NCBI GenBank assembly: GCA_030643125.1
Contig: DAOWML010000022.1
Coordinates: forward strand, 1-13,658
Length of the DNA stretch: 13,658 bases
DNA from: Bacteroidales bacterium
Lineage (GTDB): Bacteria; Bacteroidota; Bacteroidia; Bacteroidales; UBA12077
Direction of reading: 5' to 3'
This document shows positions 6,985 through 13,658 of this stretch, one piece after another. Each line of letters begins with the position of its first letter. The stretch's first letter is position 1. Below the pieces are notes generated by a model. It was not told where the DNA came from, did not search any database, and saw only the letters and a list, made by a program, of their open reading frames with translations. The translations under genes were made by a program, and so were the position numbers.

Positions 6985-8715
6985 ATGATGAATTTAGAAT
7001 TAAGCGAACAAGAGATTATTCGCAGGCAATCGCTGGAAGAATTGAGGAAATTAGGGATTAATCCTTACCCTGCTGCTAAATATGAAGTAAATACTTCATC
7101 AGAAGAGATCCTTTCTAAATTCGATCCGGCAAAGAATAATTTCCAGGAAGTTAGCATAGCAGGAAGAATTATGAAAAGAAGAATTATGGGAAGTGCCTCA
7201 TTTGTTGAGCTACAAGACGACAAAGGCAAAATCCAGATTTACTTTAAACGCGATAATATTTGTGCAGGCGAGGATAAAACATTATACAACACAGTATTTA
7301 AAAAACTTTTAGATATAGGCGATATTATTGGTATAAAAGGAAATGTATTTGTTACACAGGTTGGTGAAACATCTATAAACGTAACTGAATTTACCGTTTT
7401 AAGTAAATCAATCAGGCCTCTGCCAATAGTAAAAGAAAAAGATGGAAAAGTTTACGATGCCTTTTCTGATCCGGAACAAAGATATCGTCAGCGTCATTTG
7501 GATTTAATTGTAAATCCTGAAGTTAAAGATGCTTTTGTTAAAAGAACTAAACTTACCAACTCAATGCGTGAGTATTTAAATGGCAAAGGTTACCTGGAAG
7601 TTGAAACTCCGGTTCTACAACCATTATATGGAGGAGCTGCTGCACGTCCGTTTAAAACATATCATAATACTTTAGATCAGACTTTATATTTAAGAATTGC
7701 TAACGAGCTTTACCTGAAAAGATTAATCGTTGGTGGTTTTGATGGTGTATATGAATTTGCTAAAGATTTCCGTAACGAGGGAATGAGCCGTTTCCATAAT
7801 CCTGAATTTACACAAATGGAGCTTTATGTTGCTTATAAAGATTACAACTGGATGATGGAAACCGTTGAAGAAATGGTTGAAAAAATCGCTTTAGATATTC
7901 ATGGAACAACAGAAGTAAAGGTTGGGGAAAATATAATCAATTTCAAACGTCCATGGAAACGATATACTATGTTTGAAGCTATCCGGGAATTTACCGGAAT
8001 TGATATATCGAATATGGATGAAAAAAAGCTATTCGAAACAGCTAAAAAACTTGAAATTTCTGTTGATGAAACAATGGGTAAGGGTAAACTGATTGATGAA
8101 ATTTTCGGTGAAATGTGTGAGTCGAAATTGATTCAGCCAACTTTCATAACAGATTATCCGATTGAAATGTCTCCATTGGCAAAGAAACATCGTAGCGTTG
8201 ATGGACTGGTAGAACGATTCGAAGCTATTTGTAATGGAAAAGAAATTTGCAATGCTTATTCTGAATTGAATGACCCGATCGATCAGCGTGAACGGTTTGA
8301 ACAACAGTTGGTTTTAGGCAAACGAGGTGATGAAGAAGCCATGGTACTTGACGAAGACTTCTTAAAAGCTATTGAGTATGGAATGCCTCCTACAAGTGGG
8401 CTGGGCATTGGTGTTGATCGTTTAGCAATGATAATGACTAATTCACCATCTATCCAGGATGTACTTTTTTTCCCTCAAATGCGACCGGAAAAGAAAGCTC
8501 AAAAAGATGATGTATCAAGCTATACTGAATTAGGGATTCCTGAAGAATGGATTCCTGTAATTCAAAAATCAGGTTATTTAACTGTAGCAAGCATGAAAGA
8601 TTCTAGTTCCGGAGCTTTACATCAAAAATTGTGTGGTACAAATAAAAAGCATAAATTGGGCTTACAAAATCCCAGTCAGAATGATGTAAAAGGCTGGATT
8701 GAAAACATAAAATAA
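6985..8715 (+). CDS. lysS: Lysyl-tRNA synthetase, class II
   Basis: This enzyme charges tRNA-Lys with lysine using ATP. The 576-residue protein has an N-terminal OB-fold anticodon-binding domain (about 55-155, with ASFVELQDDKGKIQIYF), then YRQRHLDLIVNPE (about 166) and the class II motifs. Motif 1 surrounds ETPVLQPLYGGAAARPF; motif 2 is FRNEGMSRFHNPEFTQME (about 261); motif 3 is GLGIGVDRLAMIMTN (about 472). Bacterial LysRS usually ends soon after motif 3 (near 500). Here about 70 further residues follow (SSYTELGIPEEWIPVIQ to the end), a helical extension that I recall as typical of Bacteroidota. Two ATGs stand in tandem at 6985 and 6988; either could be used. It is first in a lysS-gpsA-pgi cluster, with its stop 5 bp before gpsA. 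Confidence 0.97.
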   Translation: MMNLELSEQEIIRRQSLEELRKLGINPYPAAKYEVNTSSEEILSKFDPAKNNFQEVSIAGRIMKRRIMGSASFVELQDDKGKIQIYFKRDNICAGEDKTLYNTVFKKLLDIGDIIGIKGNVFVTQVGETSINVTEFTVLSKSIRPLPIVKEKDGKVYDAFSDPEQRYRQRHLDLIVNPEVKDAFVKRTKLTNSMREYLNGKGYLEVETPVLQPLYGGAAARPFKTYHNTLDQTLYLRIANELYLKRLIVGGFDGVYEFAKDFRNEGMSRFHNPEFTQMELYVAYKDYNWMMETVEEMVEKIALDIHGTTEVKVGENIINFKRPWKRYTMFEAIREFTGIDISNMDEKKLFETAKKLEISVDETMGKGKLIDEIFGEMCESKLIQPTFITDYPIEMSPLAKKHRSVDGLVERFEAICNGKEICNAYSELNDPIDQRERFEQQLVLGKRGDEEAMVLDEDFLKAIEYGMPPTSGLGIGVDRLAMIMTNSPSIQDVLFFPQMRPEKKAQKDDVSSYTELGIPEEWIPVIQKSGYLTVASMKDSSSGALHQKLCGTNKKHKLGLQNPSQNDVKGWIENIK

Positions 8716-8720
8716 TCTAA

Positions 8721-9716
8721 ATGAAGCAAAAACCCAAAGTAGCAATTTTAGGTGGAGGTAGCTGGGCAACTGCTATCATAAAAATGCTTCTCGAAAATGT
8801 TGATGATATCAACTGGTACATGAGAAGTACCGAAAAAATTAATTTTATAAAGCAACATAAACACAATAATTTTTATTTAAGTTCTGTTGCTCTCGACACC
8901 AATAAAATTGCTCTCTTTTGTGATATAAGTAAAGCTGTTGATAATGCTGATATTCTGATTTTTGCTATTCCATCGGCATTTTTAAAAGATGCACTACAGA
9001 ATCTTAAAGTTGATATCAGTGCTAAATTGATTGTATCTGCAATTAAAGGAATTGTTCCAGAAGATAATTTAATAATTGGTGAATTCTTTAATCAGCAATA
9101 TAATGTGCCACTAGAATCATTCGTGGTTATTTCAGGTCCCTGCCATGCCGAGGAAGTTGCTCTGGAAAGATTATCATATTTGACAATGGCATCTGAAAAT
9201 TTAAAAAATGCTCGTTTAATTGCAGATCTGTTAAGTACACAATACATAAAAACCAGCATTTCTGACGATATTTATGGTACAGAATATTCTGCAGTTCTAA
9301 AAAATGTATTTGCTGTTGCAGCAGGAATTTGTCATGGTTTGGGTTATGGCGATAATTTCAATGCCGTACTTATTTCAAACTCGATACAGGAAATAAAACG
9401 TTTTGTTGATGCTGTTCATCCTATTACACGTGATATACAAAGTTCAGCATATTTAGGTGACTTAATGGTTACAGCTTATTCACAATTTAGTCGCAACAGA
9501 ACTTTTGGCAATATGATTGGCAAAGGCTATTCTGTTAAATCGGCTCAACTGGAAATGAACATGATTGCAGAAGGTTATTATGCCGTGAAATCTATCATGG
9601 AAATCAATAAAAAATATATTGTAAACATGCCAATTACCGAAGCTGTATACAATATTTTATATGAAAAAATATCTCCTGCCATTGAAATAAAGTTGCTTAC
9701 TGAGAATTTGAGATAA
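8721..9716 (+). CDS. gpsA: Glycerol-3-phosphate dehydrogenase (NAD(P)+), GpsA
   Basis: GpsA reduces dihydroxyacetone phosphate to sn-glycerol 3-phosphate, the backbone for phospholipids. The 331-residue protein begins with a Rossmann motif VAILGGGSWATAI (7-19) and continues with IFAIPSAFLKDAL, VSAIKGIVPE and VISGPCHAEEVA (about 135-146). The substrate domain follows with EYSAVLKNVFAVAAGI, containing the conserved catalytic-region Lys near 193, then SSAYLGDLMVTAYS and SRNRTFGNMIGKG. The length and motif order are normal. The ATG is 5 bp downstream of lysS, so the two are almost certainly co-transcribed. The final stop is followed by repeat-rich DNA rather than directly by pgi. Confidence 0.96.
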   Translation: MKQKPKVAILGGGSWATAIIKMLLENVDDINWYMRSTEKINFIKQHKHNNFYLSSVALDTNKIALFCDISKAVDNADILIFAIPSAFLKDALQNLKVDISAKLIVSAIKGIVPEDNLIIGEFFNQQYNVPLESFVVISGPCHAEEVALERLSYLTMASENLKNARLIADLLSTQYIKTSISDDIYGTEYSAVLKNVFAVAAGICHGLGYGDNFNAVLISNSIQEIKRFVDAVHPITRDIQSSAYLGDLMVTAYSQFSRNRTFGNMIGKGYSVKSAQLEMNMIAEGYYAVKSIMEINKKYIVNMPITEAVYNILYEKISPAIEIKLLTENLR

Positions 9717-9794
9717 TTATTATCGCATTTTAAATTTAATGTAATTCAACTTGTGAAATTGGAATACTGGAATAATAGAATAATGAAACATCCA

Positions 9795-9822
9795 TGAACC
9801 GACGGGTTAACCCGTCGGTTCA
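9795..9822. repeat. Perfect 28-bp palindrome
   Basis: TGAACCGACGGGTT is followed immediately by its exact reverse complement, centred between 9808 and 9809 on a GTTAAC core. It can form a strong GC-rich cruciform or RNA hairpin. No T-run follows, so it is not a classical terminator, although it could slow or end transcription after gpsA or protect an RNA end. Its form suggests a REP-like dispersed element; a second copy does not occur in this window. Confidence 0.8.
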
Positions 9823-9838
9823 CAACAAGGATATGAAT

Positions 9839-9871
9839 AAACCTGACTGCCTAGCAAACAGGCAGGCATGA
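9839..9871. repeat. GC-rich palindromic repeat, copy 2
   Basis: It starts AAACCTGACTGCC and ends AGGCAGGCATGA. The end is identical over 12 bases to that of copy 1 in lipA, and the start differs at one base. The centre is different and shorter: CTGCCT (9847-9852) pairs with AGGCAG (9860-9865) around a 7-nt loop. Shared ends with unlike middles indicate two members of one repeat family. Confidence 0.65.
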
Positions 9872-10001
9872 GGGTTTTATTATTAAAAATAAAGTTGTTT
9901 TTAATGAACTTGGAGAAGATTATTTAAACAATTTTAGAAAAGACAAGCTTGTAGAATATTACAAAAAGCAACTTGAAAAATTGGAGCCAAATTCAAAATA
10001 A
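9855..10001 (+). pseudogene. 3' remnant of an unidentified ORF
   Basis: The frame is open from just after a TAG at 9852-9854 to TAA 9999-10001. It has no ATG and its first codons come from the GC repeat. From about 9876 it reads FIIKNKVVFNELGEDYLNN, then FRKDKLVEYYKKQLEKLEPN, SK and stop. This looks like a genuine charged, helical protein C-terminus rather than random sequence. Lying next to repeats it is probably the tail of a lost mobile-element gene, but I do not recognise the family. The break falls at the copy-2 repeat, as if that element marks the deletion or insertion junction. pgi starts 14 bp after its stop. Confidence 0.4.
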
Positions 10002-10015
10002 AAAAATTGTTTGTT

Positions 10016-11359
10016 ATGAAACATTTACAAGTCGATTTAAAAAATGCATTATCGTTTATTGACAAGAATAATTTTAATAACTATGACAAACTGGTTAAAG
10101 AACAAAACAAAAAATTAATTAACAAGACAGGTAAAGGAAGCGATTTTTTGGGTTGGGTAAACCTGCCAAATATTATTTCAAGCGATCTAATATCAGAGAT
10201 TAATACAACTGCAAAACAATTGCGGGAAAAATCAGACGTAATTGTAGTTATCGGGATAGGAGGATCGTATCTTGGAGCAAAAGCAGTTATTGAAGCATTA
10301 TCAGGACCGTTTGATCATTTAAAACAAGAAAGAAAGAATCCACACATTCTTTTTGCCGGTCAAAACTTATCGGAAGATTATCATTATGAGCTTTTAGATT
10401 TTTTAAAAGATAAAAAATATTCGCTTGTTGTTATTTCAAAGTCGGGTACCACTACAGAACCAGCCATTGCCTTTCGCTTGCTTAGGAAAGATCTTGAAAA
10501 CAGATTTGGAAAACAAGAAACTTCAAACCGAATTATTGCAATAACAGATGCTTCAAAAGGTGCTTTGCGAAATATGGCGGAACAAGAAAATTATAAGTCA
10601 TTTATTATTGATGATGATATTGGTGGTCGATATTCTGTATTAACGCCGGCAGGATTACTTCCTATTGCCTGCGCTGGTTACAGTATTGAAGAGCTCCTTA
10701 ACGGTGCAAAATCAATGTTTAAGAACTCCCAAAACAATTCGTTCGAGAAAAATCCTGTTTATCAATATGCTGCGATAAGACATGCACTTTATTCAAGAAA
10801 TAAAACAACAGAAATTCTTGCAAACTACGACCTCAGATTAAATTATATTGCTGAATGGTGGAAACAGTTATTTGGTGAGAGCGAAGGAAAAGAAAATAAA
10901 GGCATTTTCCCGGCAAGCGTAAGTTTCACTACAGATCTACATTCTTTAGGTCAATATGTTCAGGAAGGCTTACGAAACATATTTGAAACAGTAATTTCAG
11001 TTGAAAAAACTAAATTTAACCTAAAAATACCTGATGATAAAAACAACTTTGATAAGTTAAATTATCTTGCAGAAAAACCTATTGATTACGTAAATAAAAT
11101 GGCCGAGCTAGGTACAAGGCTTGCACATATTGATGGAGATGTTCCAAACATTAAAATTACGATACCAGAAATAACAGAATATTATATCGGACAGCTTATA
11201 TATTTTTTTGAAAAATCTTGTGCAATAAGCGGTTATTTGCTGGATATCAATCCTTTTGATCAGCCAGGCGTAGAAGCTTATAAAAATAACATGTTTGCTT
11301 TGTTAGAAAAACCGGGATTTGAGGAAGAAAGCAGGCTTATAAAAAATCGTATCAGTTAA
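10016..11359 (+). CDS. pgi: Glucose-6-phosphate isomerase
   Basis: Pgi interconverts glucose 6-phosphate and fructose 6-phosphate in glycolysis and gluconeogenesis. From ATG 10016 the product has 447 residues, the short bacterial form. The sugar-phosphate-binding SIS folds show VIGIGGSYLGAKAV (78-91) and VISKSGTTTEPAIAF (139-153). GGRYSVLTPAGL (203-214), the active-site GESEGK (287-292) and DLHSLGQ with its catalytic His309 follow. Near the C-terminus PFDQPGVEAYK carries the conserved catalytic Lys. A TTG at 10007 is in frame and would add three residues, but the ATG aligns better with relatives. No clear promoter is visible in the 299 bp upstream, so it may be read through from lysS-gpsA. 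Its stop overlaps the convergent gene's stop by 4 bp. Confidence 0.96.
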   Translation: MKHLQVDLKNALSFIDKNNFNNYDKLVKEQNKKLINKTGKGSDFLGWVNLPNIISSDLISEINTTAKQLREKSDVIVVIGIGGSYLGAKAVIEALSGPFDHLKQERKNPHILFAGQNLSEDYHYELLDFLKDKKYSLVVISKSGTTTEPAIAFRLLRKDLENRFGKQETSNRIIAITDASKGALRNMAEQENYKSFIIDDDIGGRYSVLTPAGLLPIACAGYSIEELLNGAKSMFKNSQNNSFEKNPVYQYAAIRHALYSRNKTTEILANYDLRLNYIAEWWKQLFGESEGKENKGIFPASVSFTTDLHSLGQYVQEGLRNIFETVISVEKTKFNLKIPDDKNNFDKLNYLAEKPIDYVNKMAELGTRLAHIDGDVPNIKITIPEITEYYIGQLIYFFEKSCAISGYLLDINPFDQPGVEAYKNNMFALLEKPGFEEESRLIKNRIS

Positions 11360-11784
11360 TTTTCAAATTTAACATTAATTTTTGAAAGTTTGTCGTTGAT
11401 CAAGACCATTTTATTCATATTCTTGAATGAAAAAAAATCCTGATCTTCGTTTAGAAAGTAATATATTTTCAAAGTATTTTTTAAGATTTCCCGACTTTCA
11501 CGTAAATTATTCTGTTCTAAAAGTATGTCTCCTTTTTCATTTAGAATTTCAGCCAATGAAACTATCTGCTCCGAAGATAATCCCTTTTCTGTTTTTAAAA
11601 CATCAATCAAAAAATCTTCCGAAACAGAATACATAAAATCCGAATCGTATTCGAAATAATTTAATAAAGTTTCATCAATTTTTTCAAGTGCCTCTCTAAA
11701 TCGACCTTTTTTCCTTAATTCAATCAATAAGGAAAGCACTTCTGATACTTCATCAATTAACTTTAATATTTTTTTGTTTTCCAC
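11356..11784 (-). CDS. Small helical TPR-like protein of unknown function
   Basis: The 142-residue product is acidic, has no signal peptide or membrane segment and is probably cytoplasmic. It reads as amphipathic helices: ILKLIDEVSEVLSLLIELRK, then GRFREALEKIDETLLNYF, then LAEILNEKGDILLEQNNLRESREILKNTLKIYYFL. The pattern G.F.EAL..ID and G.ILLEQNN..ES..IL...L is that of two tetratricopeptide-like helix pairs. The start is GTG at 11784: an in-frame TAA lies two codons upstream (11790-11788) and the first internal ATG is about 50 codons in, which would remove a helix pair. It is convergent with pgi, overlapping its stop by 4 bp. The family occurs in Bacteroidota as far as I recall, but no function can be given. 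Confidence 0.75.
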   Translation of the reverse strand: MENKKILKLIDEVSEVLSLLIELRKKGRFREALEKIDETLLNYFEYDSDFMYSVSEDFLIDVLKTEKGLSSEQIVSLAEILNEKGDILLEQNNLRESREILKNTLKIYYFLNEDQDFFSFKNMNKMVLINDKLSKINVKFEN

Positions 11785-11815
11785 TATTTAATTAAATTTT
11801 TAGATTCTTAAATAG
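11784..11815. repeat. 8-bp AT-rich inverted repeat at the start of the TPR-like gene
   Basis: CTATTTAA (11784-11791) and TTAAATAG (11808-11815) are exact reverse complements with a 16-nt AT-rich spacer. One arm touches the GTG start, so an operator or leader hairpin is possible, but in such AT-rich DNA chance is a fair explanation. Confidence 0.25.
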
Positions 11816-12031
11816 TAAGATGGTTGGTACTTTAGGTTTAATGTAAATATATAAATCTTTAATAAGAATGTCGAGTTTGAAAAATGTTTTTTGACCAACT
11901 AATTAAATTCATATATTAAAATAACTTCTCGTCACATAAAACCCTTTTCAATCAATAATTCTTTTCATAAATTCTTATTCTTCTTTTTTTTAAATTCATT
12001 TGCTTATTTTTATCAGCGTTAAAAAAAAAAT

Positions 12032-12970
12032 ATGTTTGCAGATTCGTTGGTTTTACTTGATAATATACGCTTAAATTTTAATCCAGAGGGTTTATTCTTT
12101 TTAAATATTACTCTTGCTTTTGTTATGTTTGGTGTAGCACTTGAATTAAAAACGGAGAAGTTTAAAAAAGTTTTTGCCAATCCCAAATCAGCAATTATAG
12201 GTATTGTAGCTCAGTTTCTCCTTCTGCCGCTCCTGACGCTTGGTTTGGTTTTGCTCATTAACCCCTCACCTAGTATTGCATTAGGTATGATATTGGTAGC
12301 TGCATGTCCCGGAGGAAATATTTCCAATTTTATGACAGCTTTAGCTAAAGGGAATACCGAATTATCGGTAAGTCTGACAGCAGTTGCAGATTTCTCAGCA
12401 GTAATCATGACGCCCTTAAACTTTGCATTTTGGGGTGGTATTTATGCAGTAATATATTCTAAAGGAGCAGGATTAATAATTCCAATTGAAATTGATCCTA
12501 TCGAAATGTCTAAAACTATGTTTATTTTACTCGGTATTCCCTTAACCATTGGAATGTTATTTTCATATAAATTTCCAAAAACCACTTCGAAAATTGTCAA
12601 ACCAATTAAAATTGCCTCTATAGTTATTTTTGCCGGTTATGTAATTGTAGCCCTTACCTTAAACTGGGAATATTTTTTAAAGTATGTACATTTGATTTTT
12701 TTAATCGTATTTATACATAATGTCCTCGCATTAATGACCGGATATTCTATAGCAACACTTTTTAAACGTAATAAAAACGACGTTAGAACAATAACAATTG
12801 AAACGGGCATACAAAATTCAGGCCTTGCACTTATTTTAATTTTTAATCCCAATTTGTTTAACGGAATCGGTGGGATGGCATTTGTTGCTGCTTTATGGGG
12901 TGTCTGGCATATAATATCCGGATTAGGGATAGCTACAATAATGTCGAAAAAACCAATTAAAAATGATTAA
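12032..12970 (+). CDS. Bile acid:sodium symporter (BASS) family transporter
   Basis: The 312-residue inner-membrane protein is rich in hydrophobic segments, roughly nine or ten, with short charged loops. Family hallmarks are FVMFGVALELKTEKFKKV near the N-terminus (about 31-48) and the crossover motif VAACPGGNISNFMTALAKGN (about 89-108). ELSVSLTAVADFSAVIMTP follows, and the matching second-half motif TIETGIQNSGLAL comes near 250. BASS proteins import organic anions with Na+; the substrate of this bacterial branch (bile acids, pyruvate, pantothenate or others) cannot be told from sequence. A run of ten A residues (12021-12030) sits just before the ATG. Only an imperfect -7 candidate, TTCATTTG (11995-12002), is seen upstream. 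The acyltransferase gene follows after 10 bp, so they probably share a transcript. Confidence 0.92.
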   Translation: MFADSLVLLDNIRLNFNPEGLFFLNITLAFVMFGVALELKTEKFKKVFANPKSAIIGIVAQFLLLPLLTLGLVLLINPSPSIALGMILVAACPGGNISNFMTALAKGNTELSVSLTAVADFSAVIMTPLNFAFWGGIYAVIYSKGAGLIIPIEIDPIEMSKTMFILLGIPLTIGMLFSYKFPKTTSKIVKPIKIASIVIFAGYVIVALTLNWEYFLKYVHLIFLIVFIHNVLALMTGYSIATLFKRNKNDVRTITIETGIQNSGLALILIFNPNLFNGIGGMAFVAALWGVWHIISGLGIATIMSKKPIKND

Positions 12971-12980
12971 CTAATAAAAT

Positions 12981-13658
12981 ATGGCTATAAGCAGAGAAAC
13001 TATTGAGAAAAAACATCTAGGGTATGGACTATTAAGACCTTATGCTGACAGAGTTACAAAAATATATTTCAGAACAACAGCTTGCAATTTCGAAAATGTG
13101 CCAACAGATGATATAATAATATATGCACCAAATCATCAGAATGCTTTAATGGATGCGATGGCAATACTGGCAATTATTAAAACACAACCAGTATTTTTAG
13201 CAAGGGCAGATATTTTTAAAAAGAAAACAATTGAAAAGCTTTTAACCTTTTTTAAGATTTTACCTATTTATAGAATCCGCGATGGTAAAGAAAGCCTGGG
13301 AAATAATGATGCCATTTTTCAAAAAACAATTGATGTATTGAAAAACAAGAACGGTTTGGTTATTTTACCTGAAGGTGTTCATGCCGGTTTCAGAAAATTG
13401 AAACCTTTAAAAAAAGGTATTTTGCGAATTGCATTTGAAGCAGAGGAAGCAAATGATTTTAAGCTAAATATTAAAATTATTCCTGTCGGACTAGACTGGA
13501 GCAATTATATTAATTTTCGTAGTAAATTGTTTGTTTATTTTGGCGAACCAATATGTATATCAGATTACTACGATGAGTATAAGAAGAATCCTCCACGTGC
13601 AAGGAATTTGCTTCAGAAAAAACTATCTGAAGAATTAAAGAAATACATGATTCATATC
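12981..13658 (+). CDS. PlsC-like lysophospholipid acyltransferase (partial, runs off the window)
   Basis: From ATG 12981 the frame stays open for 226 codons to the window end; the C-terminus is missing. Acyltransferase (LPLAT/PlsC) motifs are clear. Motif I is APNHQNALMDAMA (49-61), where His52 and Asp58 are separated by five residues instead of the usual four. Motif II is LPIYRIRDG (94-102), motif III LPEGVHAG (129-136) and motif IV IIPVGLDW (166-173). The enzyme would transfer an acyl chain to a glycerophospholipid precursor or related lipid at the inner membrane. The HX5D spacing is, to my knowledge, found in a large subgroup of bacterial LPLAT proteins distinct from classic PlsC, so the exact substrate is uncertain. 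No hydrophobic N-terminal anchor is obvious. It begins 10 bp after the transporter gene. Confidence 0.88.
   Translation, partial: MAISRETIEKKHLGYGLLRPYADRVTKIYFRTTACNFENVPTDDIIIYAPNHQNALMDAMAILAIIKTQPVFLARADIFKKKTIEKLLTFFKILPIYRIRDGKESLGNNDAIFQKTIDVLKNKNGLVILPEGVHAGFRKLKPLKKGILRIAFEAEEANDFKLNIKIIPVGLDWSNYINFRSKLFVYFGEPICISDYYDEYKKNPPRARNLLQKKLSEELKKYMIHI

Noticed and set aside
11361..11387. TTTCAAA/TTTGAAA hairpin after pgi as a terminator
   Set aside because: The stem is short and AT-only and lies inside the coding end of the convergent gene; too weak to call.
11823..11899. GTTGGT/ACCAAC inverted repeat in the divergent region
   Set aside because: Six-bp arms about 65 nt apart in AT-rich DNA are well within chance.
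11995..12002. TTCATTTG as the transporter promoter
   Set aside because: It lacks the A at the second position of TAnnTTTG and has no clear upstream box; mentioned only within the gene entry.

Overview
The window is about 13.7 kb of AT-rich chromosomal DNA from a member of the Bacteroidota, most likely Bacteroidales/Marinilabiliales-like. Three things point there. Promoter-like sites match the Bacteroidota -7 consensus TAnnTTTG upstream of lipA and lysS. The lysyl-tRNA synthetase carries the extra C-terminal domain usual in this phylum. The gene set also fits: PorV-like barrel, helix-hairpin-helix outer-membrane protein, and a lysS-gpsA-pgi cluster. Most of the window is housekeeping sequence. 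I found no CRISPR array, tRNA, rRNA, prophage or intact insertion sequence.

Layout. (1) Positions 42-2937, + strand: two overlapping genes for exported outer-membrane beta-barrel proteins. The second has a helix-hairpin-helix segment after its signal peptide and is cut by an in-frame TAA at 1129-1131. (2) Positions 2981-6391, - strand: a lipA-lipB-recJ operon. lipA and lipB make protein-bound lipoyl groups (octanoyl transfer, then sulfur insertion). recJ is a single-strand 5'-3' exonuclease for repair and recombination. (3) Positions 6392-6984: a divergent intergenic region with the lipA and lysS promoters at its two ends. Between them lie small hairpins and the decayed 3' end of an IS200/RAYT-like transposase gene. 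(4) Positions 6985-11359, + strand: lysS, gpsA and pgi. A 299-bp stretch between gpsA and pgi holds a perfect 28-bp palindrome, a second copy of the GC-rich repeat seen in lipA, and the tail of an unidentified ORF. (5) Positions 11356-11784, - strand: a small helical, TPR-like protein. (6) Positions 12032-13658, + strand: a bile acid:sodium symporter family transporter, followed 10 bp later by a phospholipid acyltransferase-like gene that runs off the window.

No complete novel system is visible. The most interesting material is repeat biology. A GC-rich palindromic repeat occurs twice with the same outer ends and different centres; one copy lies inside the lipA reading frame and is predicted to add about 20 residues to LipA. 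A separate family of short hairpins with GTA/TAC loops flanks the transposase remnant. The paired outer-membrane genes at the left edge are a recognisable but functionally uncharacterised module. All family names come from motif reading, not from database searches.
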